A stretch of 64,000 bases of DNA, taken from assembly GCA_965277055.1 (NCBI GenBank), contig OZ255703.1, positions 1,116,001-1,180,000 of the forward strand. The letters run 5' to 3'. This document shows, piece after piece, positions 11,301 through 20,133 of this stretch (position 1 is the stretch's first letter; every line of letters starts with the position of its first letter). The notes beneath the pieces are model-generated. The model did not search any database, was not told the DNA's origin, and saw only the letters and a list, made by a program, of their open reading frames with translations. Made by a program: the position numbers and the translations under genes. This DNA comes from CBDCHC01 sp965277055 (GTDB lineage Bacteria; Pseudomonadota; Gammaproteobacteria; PS1; Pseudothioglobaceae).

Positions 11301-14300
11301 AGGGATGATATTGCTCCTATTATTACCATAGACACAGACAGTGACAACATTATTATTGCCCCACAGTTTGCCACTACGTTTAATGGGCTCTTAACTGCAC
11401 AGGATGTAGATATTAATGGAGGCGATATAGACATCCAGTCACTTATCTCTACAGTTGCTGCTCTAGGAAATATCAGAATAGTGGGCAATACTATTACCAC
11501 TACTAACAATCAAGCAATCAACTTTGGAGCTACTGATCTAACTACGAGTGGGACAGTTACGGCAAACAATCTCGTATTACCAGATAATGCTAGATTAGAT
11601 GTTGGTACCATATTGCAGGTTTCCACTATAACACCTGCCACACAAACATTAAATATTACTTTACAAAACAATACTAATGCTTTCACTGTCAAAGATACTG
11701 ATTCTACATTCATCCAAATTAACACCATTGATAATGAAATTACCCAAGGCACCACCACCTTTACCTCTAATCTCCTAACTGCAGACAATGTAGATATTAA
11801 CGGAGGTGATATAAACATCCAAGCACTCACCTCTACGGTGGCTACTCTAGGGGATCTCAATATTACAGGTAACACCATTACCACTACTGCCAATACCCTA
11901 GACATTGTGCCAAGCACTACTATTATTGGCACTCTTACAGCAAAGACCATAGATAATACAAATGGCACCATTAACAATGTAGATACGCTTTATACTGCTA
12001 ATATTAACCCAAATACTGATACGCTTGACATAAACTTAGAAAGTAATGCCCGAGCACTAGACATCAAAGATGATAATGTATCATTTATTACTATAGACAC
12101 TACTATTCCTTTAATCACCCAAGGTACTACCACCTTCACCTCTAACCGTTTAACCGCAGACAATGTAGAGATTAACGGAGGCACTATAGAAGTAAGCGCT
12201 CTTACCTCTACAGTTGCTACCTTGGGAAACATTACCTTTAGTGCAGACACCATGCGTTCAAGCAGTGGACAAATTGACTTTGGCGGTGCAGACTTAACTA
12301 CTACGGGTACTATTACTGCTAATGCTCTGATACTTCCTGTTGGTTCAAAATTTGGTGTTGGTGAAGTAGATGTAGAAAATATTACTGCCTCATCAAATAC
12401 CTTAACAATTAACCTCAAAGATAATGAATCTGTTGCGTTGCGTATTACTGATAACGATCAAGACTTTATTATTATCGACACAGATAATAATAGTATTACC
12501 CAAGGCACCACCACCTTCACCTCGAACCGTTTAACCGCAGACAATGTAGATATTAACGGAGGTGATATAAACATCCAAGCACTCACCTCTACGGTGGCTA
12601 CTCTAGGGGATCTCAATATTACAGGCAACACCATTACCACTACTGCCAATACCCTAGACATTGTGCCAAGCACTACTATTATTGGCACTCTTACAGCAAA
12701 GACCATAGATAATACAAATGGCACCATTAACAATGTAGATACGCTTTATACTGCTAATATTAACCCAAATACTGATACGCTTGACATAAACTTAGAAAGT
12801 AATGCCCGAGCACTAGACATCAAAGATGATAATGTATCATTTATTACTATAGACACTACTATTCCTTTAATCACCCAAGGTACTACCACCTTCACCTCTA
12901 ACCGTTTAACCGCAGACAATGTAGAGATTAACGGAGGCACTATAGAAGTAAGCGCTCTTACCTCTACAGTTGCTACCTTGGGAAACATTACCTTTAGTGC
13001 AGACACCATGCGTTCAAGCAGTGGACAAATTGATTTTGGTGGTGATGATTTGACTACTACAGGCACCATTACTGCTAATGCTCTTGTGCTTCCTGTTGAT
13101 TCCAAACTGAGTGTTGGTGAAGTAAATGTAGAAAACATCACTGCCTCATCAAATACCTTAACAATTAACCTCAAAGATAATGAATCTGTTGCGTTGCGTA
13201 TCACTGATAACGACCAAGACTTTATTATTATCGACACAGATAATAATATTATTACTCAAAGCACCACCACCTTTACCTCGAACCGTTTAACCGCAGACAA
13301 TGTAGATATTAACGGAGGTGATATAAACATCCAAGCACTCACCTCTACAGTTGCTACTTTAGGGGATATTACCTTTAATAACAATCGGATAATTTCAAGT
13401 AATGGAAGAATTGATTTTGGTGGTAACGATATCAGTACAACTGGAAATATTAGTGCAAGTGGTATTGATGTAAATGGTATTGACTTTACAGGAATTAATA
13501 GACTTAATGTTAATGAAATAGGATCCAATGGTAATGATATTACCCTCACCCTCACTGATAATCTTGATCCTGCATTCACCATCACTGATGGTAATACTCC
13601 TTTTATGACTATTAATACTAATGGCAATCAAATTACTCAACATGCAACCAACTTTACTGGAACTGTGAGAATGAATGATGCACAAATTACTGGGGGATCT
13701 ATCAGTAATGTTGATATTAATGCAAATAGACTCACTGTAGATAATATTACAATAGATGGCAATCAAATTAATTCGGACAATAACAACAATATTCGTTTTA
13801 GTAATACTAATCTAGTTGATATTGATAATCTTACTGCAAATAGCATAGATGTTTCAGGAGGTACGATTAGTAATGTAGGGAGTCTTATTACCAATGCGAT
13901 CAACCCTAATGCTAACCTCGCTATTACCCTTAACAACAACGCCAACGCATTCACCATTAGTGAAGGTGGTACAAATTTCATCACCATAGACACCACAAAC
14001 GACCTCATCACTCAAGCAACAACTACCTTTACTGGCTTAGTCAGTGCGAATAATGTTAATATCACTGGGGGTACACTAAGTAATGTAGCACTCGATGCAA
14101 CTGCATTAACTGTGGATCAAATTACCATTGATAACAATCAAATTACTGCAAGTGGGGGTACTATTGACTTTACTGATGACAACCTCACCACTCGTGGCAC
14201 TGTAACAGTAGGTGGTCTTGATGTGAATGGTATAGACCTCACCAACCTTAACGCTATTGAGGTAAATACTATCAACCCTAATACAGGTGGTACTCTAACA

Positions 14301-16814
14301 GTTACGCTTACTGATAATCTTAATCCAGCTCTTACTATTACAGATGGTGCAACTTCATTCATCACCATAGACACCACAAACGACCTCATCACTCAAGCAA
14401 CAACTACCTTTACTGGCTTAGTCAGTGCGAATAATGTTAATATCACTGGGGGCTCTTTAAGTAATGTAGGCATCAATGCAACTGCATTAACTGTGGATCA
14501 AATTACCATTGATAACAATCAAATTACTGCAAGTGGGGGTACTATTGACTTTACTGATGAAAACCTCACCACTCGTGGTACACTTACTGCAAATAGCATA
14601 GATGTTTCAGGAGGTACGATTAGTAATGTAGGGAGTCTTATTACCAATGCGATCAACCCTAATGCTAACCTCGCTATTACCCTTAACAACAACGCCAACG
14701 CATTCACCATTAGTGAAGGTGGTACAAATTTCATCACCATAGACACCACAAACGACCTCATCACTCAAGCAACAACTACCTTTACTGGCTTAGTCAGTGC
14801 GAATAATGTTAATATCACTGGGGGCTCTTTAAGTAATGTAGGCATCAATGCAACTGCATTAACTGTGGATCAAATTACCATTGATAACAATCAAATTACT
14901 GCAAGTGGGGGTACTATTGACTTTACTGATGAAAACCTCACCACTCGTGGTACACTTACTGCAAATAGCATAGATGTTTCAGGAGGTACGATTAGTAATG
15001 TAGGGAGTCTTATTACCAATGCGATCAACCCTAATGCTAACCTCGCTATTACCCTTAACAACAACGCCAACGCATTCACCATTAGTGAAGGTGGTACAAA
15101 TTTCATCACCATAGACACCACAAACGACCTCATCACTCAAGCAACAACTACCTTTACTGGCTTAGTCAGTGCGAATAATGTTAATATCACTGGGGGTACA
15201 CTAAGTAATGTAGCACTCGATGCAACTGCATTAACTGTGGATCAAATTACCATTGATAACAATCAAATTACTGCAAGTGGGGGTACTATTGACTTTACTG
15301 ATGAAAACCTCACCACTCGTGGTACACTTACTGCAAATAACATAGATGTCTCAGGAGGTACGATTAGTAATGTAGGGAGTCTTATTACCAATGCGATCAA
15401 CCCTAATACAGGTGGTACTCTAACAGTTACGCTTACTGATAATCTTAATCCAGCTCTTACTATTACAGATGGTGCAACTTCATTCATCACCATAGACACC
15501 ACAAACGAACTCATCACTCAAGCAACAACTACCTTTACAGGAAATATCACCGCTAACAATAATCTCACAGTTAATGGACTGTTAACTGCGAGCAATGTAG
15601 ATATTAATGGTGGCGCTATAGATGGGGTGACACTGGGAACCAATAGCCCAATTACTGAGCTTGTAGTTGATAATATTACTATTAATGGCCAAATTACCTC
15701 TGATAGTGGTTCAATAAATTTTGATAATGAAAATCTCACCACTACAGGCAGCATTACTGCAGGCACCATGATTACCGATACTATACGTAGCACAAGTAAT
15801 CTAGCGGTGAATACAACTGGAAACTTCAATATTAATACTACCTTATTTGTAAATGGTAGTAATATTGGTATTGGAACCAATACACCTAATACTTTCTTAC
15901 ATGTATCTGGTGATACAGATTCTAGTTCAGTTGCCACTATCGAAAACACCAGCACCAATGCAAATGCCAGAGGCTTAGATATTGAACTTGCTGCTACTAC
16001 TAACAATAATGCTCGCTTTATTCAATTTAGTGCAGATAATACTGTAGTAGGTGCTATCCAATACCAAACAGGAGCCTTCCAAGTAGTTAATGTCTCTGAT
16101 AGAAAAACTAAAACCAATATTACTGATACTACCCTTGATGCAGTAGGCATCCTCTCTAACTTACGAGTAGTGGACTATCATAGAAAAACCAACCCAACCG
16201 GTAGCAAGATTACTGGATTCATTGCTCAGGAAGTACAACCTATCTTTAGCAATATGGTCACCAATGTGAATCGTAACCTCCTAGGTATTAATGAAACTGC
16301 ACTCATTCCAGTATTAGTCAAAGGATTCCAAGCACAGCAAGATACGCTCACTACACTTACCGATGCAGTAGAAGTGAGTACTGAGTCTATTAACCTCACT
16401 AAAGAACTTAAAGTAAATAACACTACAGTAGTAGATACGAATAACAATCTCTTTGGTAATACACTCACCTTAGAAGACAAGATCCAAACCACCAAAGACA
16501 AATTTAGCATTAAGAGATTTGACAATGATCAATTAAGTACCTTAATGACTCTAAACATGGCTAAAATACAAGATATAAATGCCAAAGGGTATTTGAGTGT
16601 GAAGGATGTGTATTTAAGCAGTTTAGACCAATGGGCATCTGATGGTATCTCTAGGTTTATGGTGTTTGAAGAAGCACCATCAGTCAGTGAATGTCTCACT
16701 TCGAGCCAAAGTGGTAAAATGGGTATTGTAAAACAAACCGAAGAACTCTTTATTTGCCTTGGTGAACGCGGTTGGAACGCAGTATCATCTCAAGTAATTG
16801 ATGCACAATTATGA
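8340..16814 (+). CDS. Giant repetitive fibre-like protein with N-terminal pilin-like region and C-terminal S74 domain, copy 2
   Basis: The protein has 2824 residues. A Sec signal peptide (MLLRAFILYILLIPQLFA) is best served by the ATG at 8358; the ATG at 8340 lies inside the previous gene. After it comes AIQDAAIRYFEDYEFWPQSL and then a GYLP turn, which resembles the globular start of type IV pilins and pseudopilins. Residues of roughly 100-600 are unique beta-repeat sequence. The rest, from 10181, copies giant protein 1, including the S74 dyad (Ser codon about 16095) and GFIAQEVQ. The last 65 residues differ: they contain two cysteines and MVFEEAPSVSECLTSSQSGK, and end in CLGERGWN. The stop overlaps the next start (ATGA). 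It is probably an exported, self-cleaving trimeric fibre. Confidence 0.87.
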   Translation: MLNKINMLLRAFILYILLIPQLFANTAGQTAEQLSAIQDAAIRYFEDYEFWPQSLDELLLNGYLPSQFSPETQWGTFFVFAIIGDDLVISVDIPDASTLVDLQASSNQVDVASRAVKDINASEKRFAQGDRSLAQSAAVAPDDNSDGAQAFDRGELDKNSIFRDLTLTDDEIFLKSAKAGNPLSRQPNNYVRISATLRDGVVFKTDRESISFDTNMFVDGTVTAEKFIDANDSEYVIDPNALSTLNALKASTIINAEDETYILDFDDLSIFNDVQLKTLTVGNLMAKKINNDIPITLEVLGQYAITKLIAGTNLQLKNNRGNDANIGILTISTVDNPTFVGMTVNNDVNIGGNLTVGNANPIPLNSNFVLNGNDMAVEGDLSLDGNFYLQNKLIINKADGSELVIDGNSIANSKEILLQPNGDTTNNLRLSSDGTSASINATGNNPLAFNATNFAFNNTANSSQAFRFNNSDGNPVFVVDTLNKKVGFNTASIDSRADLDVEGTLHANTVIIEPEIDDIALKIKTANPGQLINFNDSMNEFGFYSSTSDPEGNVIANKGSLLVDNDQGDLYIYRGTNGDNIGWNKMPNGSTDFVQGGNNFGFAGSLGSNNPFSLILETNNIPAITIDRNQNTTFHGNANFDLNDVNNINNLSVSNIQANDNTNILDITLHNDNVNAFRMRDTDGVPFIMIDTSAATGNLITQGTTTFTTNLLTADIVDINGGTIDGITAGSNVPYTSLAVASLTFTGNQIDSILDNTINFTDNNLTTSGTVTTGNIDVSNNNITNVTNIDLAAITSNTDTFTISLEPNKPIALQITDGTNDYLNIDTTTTLPTLNITQRTNFAANTVVGSDFEINGGTIDNTIIGATTPVEATVTTLTATTLGGPLNVNNQVLSNVIINTGTINVQALTSTIATLGDISISGNTITTTANTLDIVPSTTIGGTLTAKTIDNNNGTLTNVGTLYTTNINPNTETLTVNLGDSTQALVIRDDIAPIITIDTDSDNIIIAPQFATTFNGLLTAQDVDINGGDIDIQSLISTVAALGNIRIVGNTITTTNNQAINFGATDLTTSGTVTANNLVLPDNARLDVGTILQVSTITPATQTLNITLQNNTNAFTVKDTDSTFIQINTIDNEITQGTTTFTSNLLTADNVDINGGDINIQALTSTVATLGDLNITGNTITTTANTLDIVPSTTIIGTLTAKTIDNTNGTINNVDTLYTANINPNTDTLDINLESNARALDIKDDNVSFITIDTTIPLITQGTTTFTSNRLTADNVEINGGTIEVSALTSTVATLGNITFSADTMRSSSGQIDFGGADLTTTGTITANALILPVGSKFGVGEVDVENITASSNTLTINLKDNESVALRITDNDQDFIIIDTDNNSITQGTTTFTSNRLTADNVDINGGDINIQALTSTVATLGDLNITGNTITTTANTLDIVPSTTIIGTLTAKTIDNTNGTINNVDTLYTANINPNTDTLDINLESNARALDIKDDNVSFITIDTTIPLITQGTTTFTSNRLTADNVEINGGTIEVSALTSTVATLGNITFSADTMRSSSGQIDFGGDDLTTTGTITANALVLPVDSKLSVGEVNVENITASSNTLTINLKDNESVALRITDNDQDFIIIDTDNNIITQSTTTFTSNRLTADNVDINGGDINIQALTSTVATLGDITFNNNRIISSNGRIDFGGNDISTTGNISASGIDVNGIDFTGINRLNVNEIGSNGNDITLTLTDNLDPAFTITDGNTPFMTINTNGNQITQHATNFTGTVRMNDAQITGGSISNVDINANRLTVDNITIDGNQINSDNNNNIRFSNTNLVDIDNLTANSIDVSGGTISNVGSLITNAINPNANLAITLNNNANAFTISEGGTNFITIDTTNDLITQATTTFTGLVSANNVNITGGTLSNVALDATALTVDQITIDNNQITASGGTIDFTDDNLTTRGTVTVGGLDVNGIDLTNLNAIEVNTINPNTGGTLTVTLTDNLNPALTITDGATSFITIDTTNDLITQATTTFTGLVSANNVNITGGSLSNVGINATALTVDQITIDNNQITASGGTIDFTDENLTTRGTLTANSIDVSGGTISNVGSLITNAINPNANLAITLNNNANAFTISEGGTNFITIDTTNDLITQATTTFTGLVSANNVNITGGSLSNVGINATALTVDQITIDNNQITASGGTIDFTDENLTTRGTLTANSIDVSGGTISNVGSLITNAINPNANLAITLNNNANAFTISEGGTNFITIDTTNDLITQATTTFTGLVSANNVNITGGTLSNVALDATALTVDQITIDNNQITASGGTIDFTDENLTTRGTLTANNIDVSGGTISNVGSLITNAINPNTGGTLTVTLTDNLNPALTITDGATSFITIDTTNELITQATTTFTGNITANNNLTVNGLLTASNVDINGGAIDGVTLGTNSPITELVVDNITINGQITSDSGSINFDNENLTTTGSITAGTMITDTIRSTSNLAVNTTGNFNINTTLFVNGSNIGIGTNTPNTFLHVSGDTDSSSVATIENTSTNANARGLDIELAATTNNNARFIQFSADNTVVGAIQYQTGAFQVVNVSDRKTKTNITDTTLDAVGILSNLRVVDYHRKTNPTGSKITGFIAQEVQPIFSNMVTNVNRNLLGINETALIPVLVKGFQAQQDTLTTLTDAVEVSTESINLTKELKVNNTTVVDTNNNLFGNTLTLEDKIQTTKDKFSIKRFDNDQLSTLMTLNMAKIQDINAKGYLSVKDVYLSSLDQWASDGISRFMVFEEAPSVSECLTSSQSGKMGIVKQTEELFICLGERGWNAVSSQVIDAQL
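10181..16615 (+). repeat. 6.4-kb direct repeat, copy B (pairs with 555-6983)
   Basis: This is the second copy of the repeat described at 555-6983. It is 6 bp longer, through small in-frame length changes in the divergent patches. The 3' border lies within the GTGTATTT shared by both genes, just after the S74 chaperone region. Confidence 0.93.
13638..15519 (+). repeat. Array of five in-frame modules in giant gene 2, different order from gene 1
   Basis: Module anchors fall at about 13638, 14013, 14394, 14766, 15138 and 15519, giving 375, 381, 372, 372 and 381 bp. The total of 1881 bp equals that of the array in giant gene 1, but the second and third module types are in a different order there (375, 372, 381, 372, 381). 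A 756-bp unit is also duplicated upstream, near 11750-13250. Confidence 0.9.
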
Positions 16815-17599
16815 AGAAATATTTACCTTTTATTGGACTCATAGTTATCGTATTTGTTTACCTTATGTGGTACCGCTTAGCAAATGCAGTTATTATTGGT
16901 GAGACTTCATTTACTCATAAAGATATTGATACTCTCTATCAATTAGAAACTGAACTAGGAGGTATTCTAGGTACTAACGTAGTAAATAGTAAAGAAGATG
17001 TATTATACAACCTCAGTGTGAGTAGCTTGCAAAAACAGGTACTACAAAATAATGGAGTAGAACTTAATAGAGAGCAAATTCTGCAAAGTGAAGAAAATAA
17101 TGTCCTATTAAAAGGCTTTTATCAGCAAGCAAAAGATAATTTAGGCATTGATGAGTATTACCGATTATTAATTGAGCCTGTAGCAGTCAGTAAATTATAT
17201 GTTAATTTTTATGAATTAGCTAATACCGCTAATAGAAACGCTCTAGCAGTATTAGCAAGTCTTCGTAATAATGTTACTTTGGAACAAATTGCTGCTAATA
17301 ATGGGGTGCAATTAGTTGATTTAGCAATTGACAAAGCCAGTAATAGCGAACTTACCAGCCAACTCAATAACCGTACGGGAATCTACCCAAGACCTATTGC
17401 TATTGGCGATAATATCATCATAGCTGAGGTTATTGGATATGAAGAAACTACTATTGTATTAAAAGCAATAGTATTTAAGAAAAATAGTTATAAACAATTT
17501 ATAACTAACACATTGAATACAGGTAAAATAGAGTTTCCGTTTTATTCTGTATACAATAAAAACGACTTAATCGAAAAAGAAGGAAGTATATTACAATGA
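16811..17599 (+). CDS. Membrane-anchored SurA/PpiC N-domain-like periplasmic protein
   Basis: The protein has 262 residues. An uncleaved signal anchor (PFIGLIVIVFVYLMWYRL) leads into an alpha-helical region with the look of the SurA/PpiD chaperone N-domain: VIIGETSFTHKDIDTL, then a helix with VLYNLSVSSLQKQVL. The C-terminal part (KAIVFKKNSYKQFI) is also SurA-like. I see no clear parvulin isomerase core, so it is more likely a chaperone or adaptor than an enzyme. It overlaps both neighbours by ATGA (16811-16814 and 17596-17599), which is strong evidence for one operon. A role in holding giant fibre subunits during transit is inferred from position. Family assignment is tentative. Confidence 0.5.
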   Translation: MKKYLPFIGLIVIVFVYLMWYRLANAVIIGETSFTHKDIDTLYQLETELGGILGTNVVNSKEDVLYNLSVSSLQKQVLQNNGVELNREQILQSEENNVLLKGFYQQAKDNLGIDEYYRLLIEPVAVSKLYVNFYELANTANRNALAVLASLRNNVTLEQIAANNGVQLVDLAIDKASNSELTSQLNNRTGIYPRPIAIGDNIIIAEVIGYEETTIVLKAIVFKKNSYKQFITNTLNTGKIEFPFYSVYNKNDLIEKEGSILQ

Positions 17600-19257
17600 A
17601 ATATTTAACATCTCATAAAATTACAGCGCTGCTATTTGCAGCATTACTTGTTACTGGGTGTACAAACTACACTGAAGAGGACGCCAAAGACCATAAAGCA
17701 GCTATGATGGCTACTGCAGCATCTTACGCAGCTGCGCCACGTATAGAGCCTAAACCTTTAGTTAAACATGAAATAGAAATATTTGATAGAAAAGTAAGTG
17801 CAACATTCTTTAATGAGCCATTATCAAGTGTACTTCCTGCCATCGTAGCTGAGGTGAAATATGCTCCTGGTATTGATAAAGATGTAGCAGTGTCATTAGA
17901 GGCTAATGGCTTATCAGTAGCACAATCACTGCATAAAATATTAAAACCAATTGGTCTATCATATATCAGAACCACAGGCGGCATCTTAGTTATCAAACAA
18001 AATAGAATCACCTTTAAGGCATTTAACCAACCGTTAGATATTGTACTTAATGCAATGATGGGCGATATTTCTTATATCGTACAAGATGGTGCTGAGTTGA
18101 GTCTTAAAAAATCAGTAAGTGTTGATTTCCAAGACTTACCAATTGAACTTGCGATGGATAGATTACTTTCACAGCTTGATTTAAACTGGCGTAAAGAATC
18201 TGAAAACTATATTATCTTTAGAGATAAAGAACAACTCTTTGGTATTAATTTCCCATTACTCGAACAACAATTTAGTGTGAATTCTTCACGTGAAAATGGT
18301 GCCGAAGACAATGATGAAGAAGAAAATGATGATACCATTGCTACTACTTCATCTCGTTTAATTTCTAGTGGTACTTCAGCTAGTTTGAGTAATCTCAGTG
18401 ATACTATTGAAAAATTCTTAACTAAAGATGGTCAAGTTATCACCCATAAAGAAATGGGCATGGTATGGGTAAAAGACCGTGCTAATGTAGTTGATCGTGT
18501 GGGTGAATTTTTAGCAACCATTAATAAGAATTTATCACGCCTTGTTAACATTGATGGTGTCATTACTGAAGTAGAACTCAGTGATACCTTTAAAACAGGT
18601 ATTGATTGGTCTTCTGTTTCAGGCACATTAACACGTTTTGGTGGCAATATTGCTCAAGCGGGTGGTGTTACTGGGTCAAACTTTACTATAGGCTGGGATG
18701 GTGCTGGTAGTAATACTAACCAAATTTATATTAATGCACTACGTACTTTTGGTGATGTTAATGTGATTTCACGACCTTCGCTGAGAGTAGCTAATAATGC
18801 AATTGGTTCTTTAATTGTTGGAGAAAATACCTCATATGTAGCTGAAATTGAAGCTACTGCGTCTTCAAGTGATAGCACAAAATATGCTTCTAAATTAAAA
18901 TCACTTCAAACAGGTCTTAATTTCTATGTGTTACCACACATTATTTCTAATACCGAAGCAATTTTATATATTAGTCCTGAACTTACTTCACTCCAAGAAA
19001 TGAGATTAATTAGTTCAGGATCAGATACTCCGCAAGTAGAAGCACCACGGATTAGCATGCGTCAAACACAAACAATCGTACCGATTAAAAATGGTGAAAG
19101 TTTAGTCATTGGTGGATTAATGGCAGAAACTGACAGATCTACTAATGGTAAAACACCAATAATTGGCGGTTTGCCAGTAATTGGTGAGTTGTTCCAAACA
19201 GAAGATTCTACCGAAAGTGTGTCTGAATTTTCATTAATGGTGAGAGTAACTTGGTAA
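17596..19257 (+). CDS. Lipoprotein secretin of type IV pilus / type II secretion class
   Basis: This 553-residue protein has a lipoprotein signal ending LLVTGC (lipidated Cys22). Two small N-domains follow (about 60-210): the first contains LSSVLPAIVAEVKY, and the second VSVDFQDLPIELAMDRLLSQ. An acidic linker (EDNDEEENDD) precedes the C-terminal secretin domain (about 290-553). Hallmarks there are VNVISRPSLRVANN, the IVPIKNGESLVIGGLM strand and GGLPVIGELF near the end. Secretins form the outer-membrane gate for pili or secreted proteins. A lipidated secretin beside PilO/PilP-like genes recalls type IVb pili (PilN, BfpB, TcpC) and MshL. No ATPase or pilin gene lies in the window; they may be upstream of position 1. 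Confidence 0.9.
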   Translation: MKYLTSHKITALLFAALLVTGCTNYTEEDAKDHKAAMMATAASYAAAPRIEPKPLVKHEIEIFDRKVSATFFNEPLSSVLPAIVAEVKYAPGIDKDVAVSLEANGLSVAQSLHKILKPIGLSYIRTTGGILVIKQNRITFKAFNQPLDIVLNAMMGDISYIVQDGAELSLKKSVSVDFQDLPIELAMDRLLSQLDLNWRKESENYIIFRDKEQLFGINFPLLEQQFSVNSSRENGAEDNDEEENDDTIATTSSRLISSGTSASLSNLSDTIEKFLTKDGQVITHKEMGMVWVKDRANVVDRVGEFLATINKNLSRLVNIDGVITEVELSDTFKTGIDWSSVSGTLTRFGGNIAQAGGVTGSNFTIGWDGAGSNTNQIYINALRTFGDVNVISRPSLRVANNAIGSLIVGENTSYVAEIEATASSSDSTKYASKLKSLQTGLNFYVLPHIISNTEAILYISPELTSLQEMRLISSGSDTPQVEAPRISMRQTQTIVPIKNGESLVIGGLMAETDRSTNGKTPIIGGLPVIGELFQTEDSTESVSEFSLMVRVTW

Positions 19258-19269
19258 CACAATGCCCTC

Positions 19270-19659
19270 ATGCTTAAAAATAGTGCTTATTATATAATTA
19301 TTGTAGTATTTATTATTAGTGTAGGATTATTTGCACTATCAGTAAACTATAAAACTTCATATACCACTTTACTTATTGAAAAGCGAGATGCTAAGCGCGA
19401 ATTTGTTATTACTTTGAGTAATGAACTCAGGCGTAAAGCAGGGGTAGTGATATCTAAAAATAATTTTGACCCAATATTACCTAATACTATTTTAAGAGTT
19501 ATGTTGAGAACTCCGGAGAACTATATTGCTTCATATAAATATTCAGGAAATTTAGTTATAAATGCTGCTCAGAGTGGTAATGTGATTGATTTACGCGATA
19601 TTATTCGTTATGCACCGGTACAAAAAGTACAAAATAGTTGGAATATAGCGTTACAGTAG
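19270..19659 (+). CDS. Single-pass inner-membrane protein of the secretin cluster
   Basis: This 129-residue protein has a membrane helix at residues 6-26 (YYIIIVVFIISVGLFALSV), followed by a short helical stretch (LIEKRDAKREFVITLSNELR) and a beta-rich C-terminus. It sits between the secretin (12 bp before) and the PilO-like gene (3 bp after), where pilus clusters carry PilN-type assembly proteins. Sequence likeness to PilN is not strong enough to name it. It probably belongs to the inner-membrane platform. Confidence 0.55.
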   Translation: MLKNSAYYIIIVVFIISVGLFALSVNYKTSYTTLLIEKRDAKREFVITLSNELRRKAGVVISKNNFDPILPNTILRVMLRTPENYIASYKYSGNLVINAAQSGNVIDLRDIIRYAPVQKVQNSWNIALQ

Positions 19660-19662
19660 AGA

Positions 19663-20133
19663 ATGATGAAAACCATACTTACTGCTCGTTTTATTATCTC
19701 TACTCTCTTTTTAGTATCTAGTAGTGCTTTGTTATATTACGCATATCTTAATTTTGAAAAAGGCTATGCACTCAAACAACAAATTCCTAGTATTAGCCAA
19801 AGTGATAGCAATACTATGAGTGAATTACAAAGTATTAGACAGGTGTATGAATTAAAATCATTAGATAGCAATATTAAAACGTTAATCACTGCTCTTAGAG
19901 AAATACTTTTAAATGTTACTGTTAATACCGACGAGCAAAATAATACTTATGGAATTGACAAATTAGGAGAATACCGCGATATTATTATTAGTGGTGAGGG
20001 AAATTATTTAAGTCAAGCATATTTACTTAGTGAAATAAATGATAAAATGCGTAACTATGTTTTATTAAATGGTGTTGAAGCTACTGACACTACAATTACA
20101 TTACAAACAAGAATTTATGGTAAATCAAGATAA
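19663..20133 (+). CDS. PilO/MshJ-like inner-membrane assembly protein
   Basis: The protein has 156 residues: a short cytoplasmic tail, a membrane helix at about 10-30, a coiled-coil stretch (about 35-80), then an alpha/beta domain containing ITALREILLNVTVNTDEQ and a strand-turn-strand with DIIISGEGNYLSQAYLLSEI. This layout (TM, coiled coil, ferredoxin-like domain) is that of PilO, GspM and MshJ, which link the motor to the secretin. The end overlaps the next gene by 17 bp. There are two adjacent ATG codons at 19663 and 19666. Assignment rests on architecture and context. Confidence 0.6.
   Translation: MMKTILTARFIISTLFLVSSSALLYYAYLNFEKGYALKQQIPSISQSDSNTMSELQSIRQVYELKSLDSNIKTLITALREILLNVTVNTDEQNNTYGIDKLGEYRDIIISGEGNYLSQAYLLSEINDKMRNYVLLNGVEATDTTITLQTRIYGKSR

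Noticed and set aside
1..16814. Prophage tail-fibre locus (because of the S74 domains)
   Set aside because: No capsid, terminase, baseplate or tail genes occur. The S74 genes are interleaved with a stator pair and followed by a secretin and pilus-type assembly genes.
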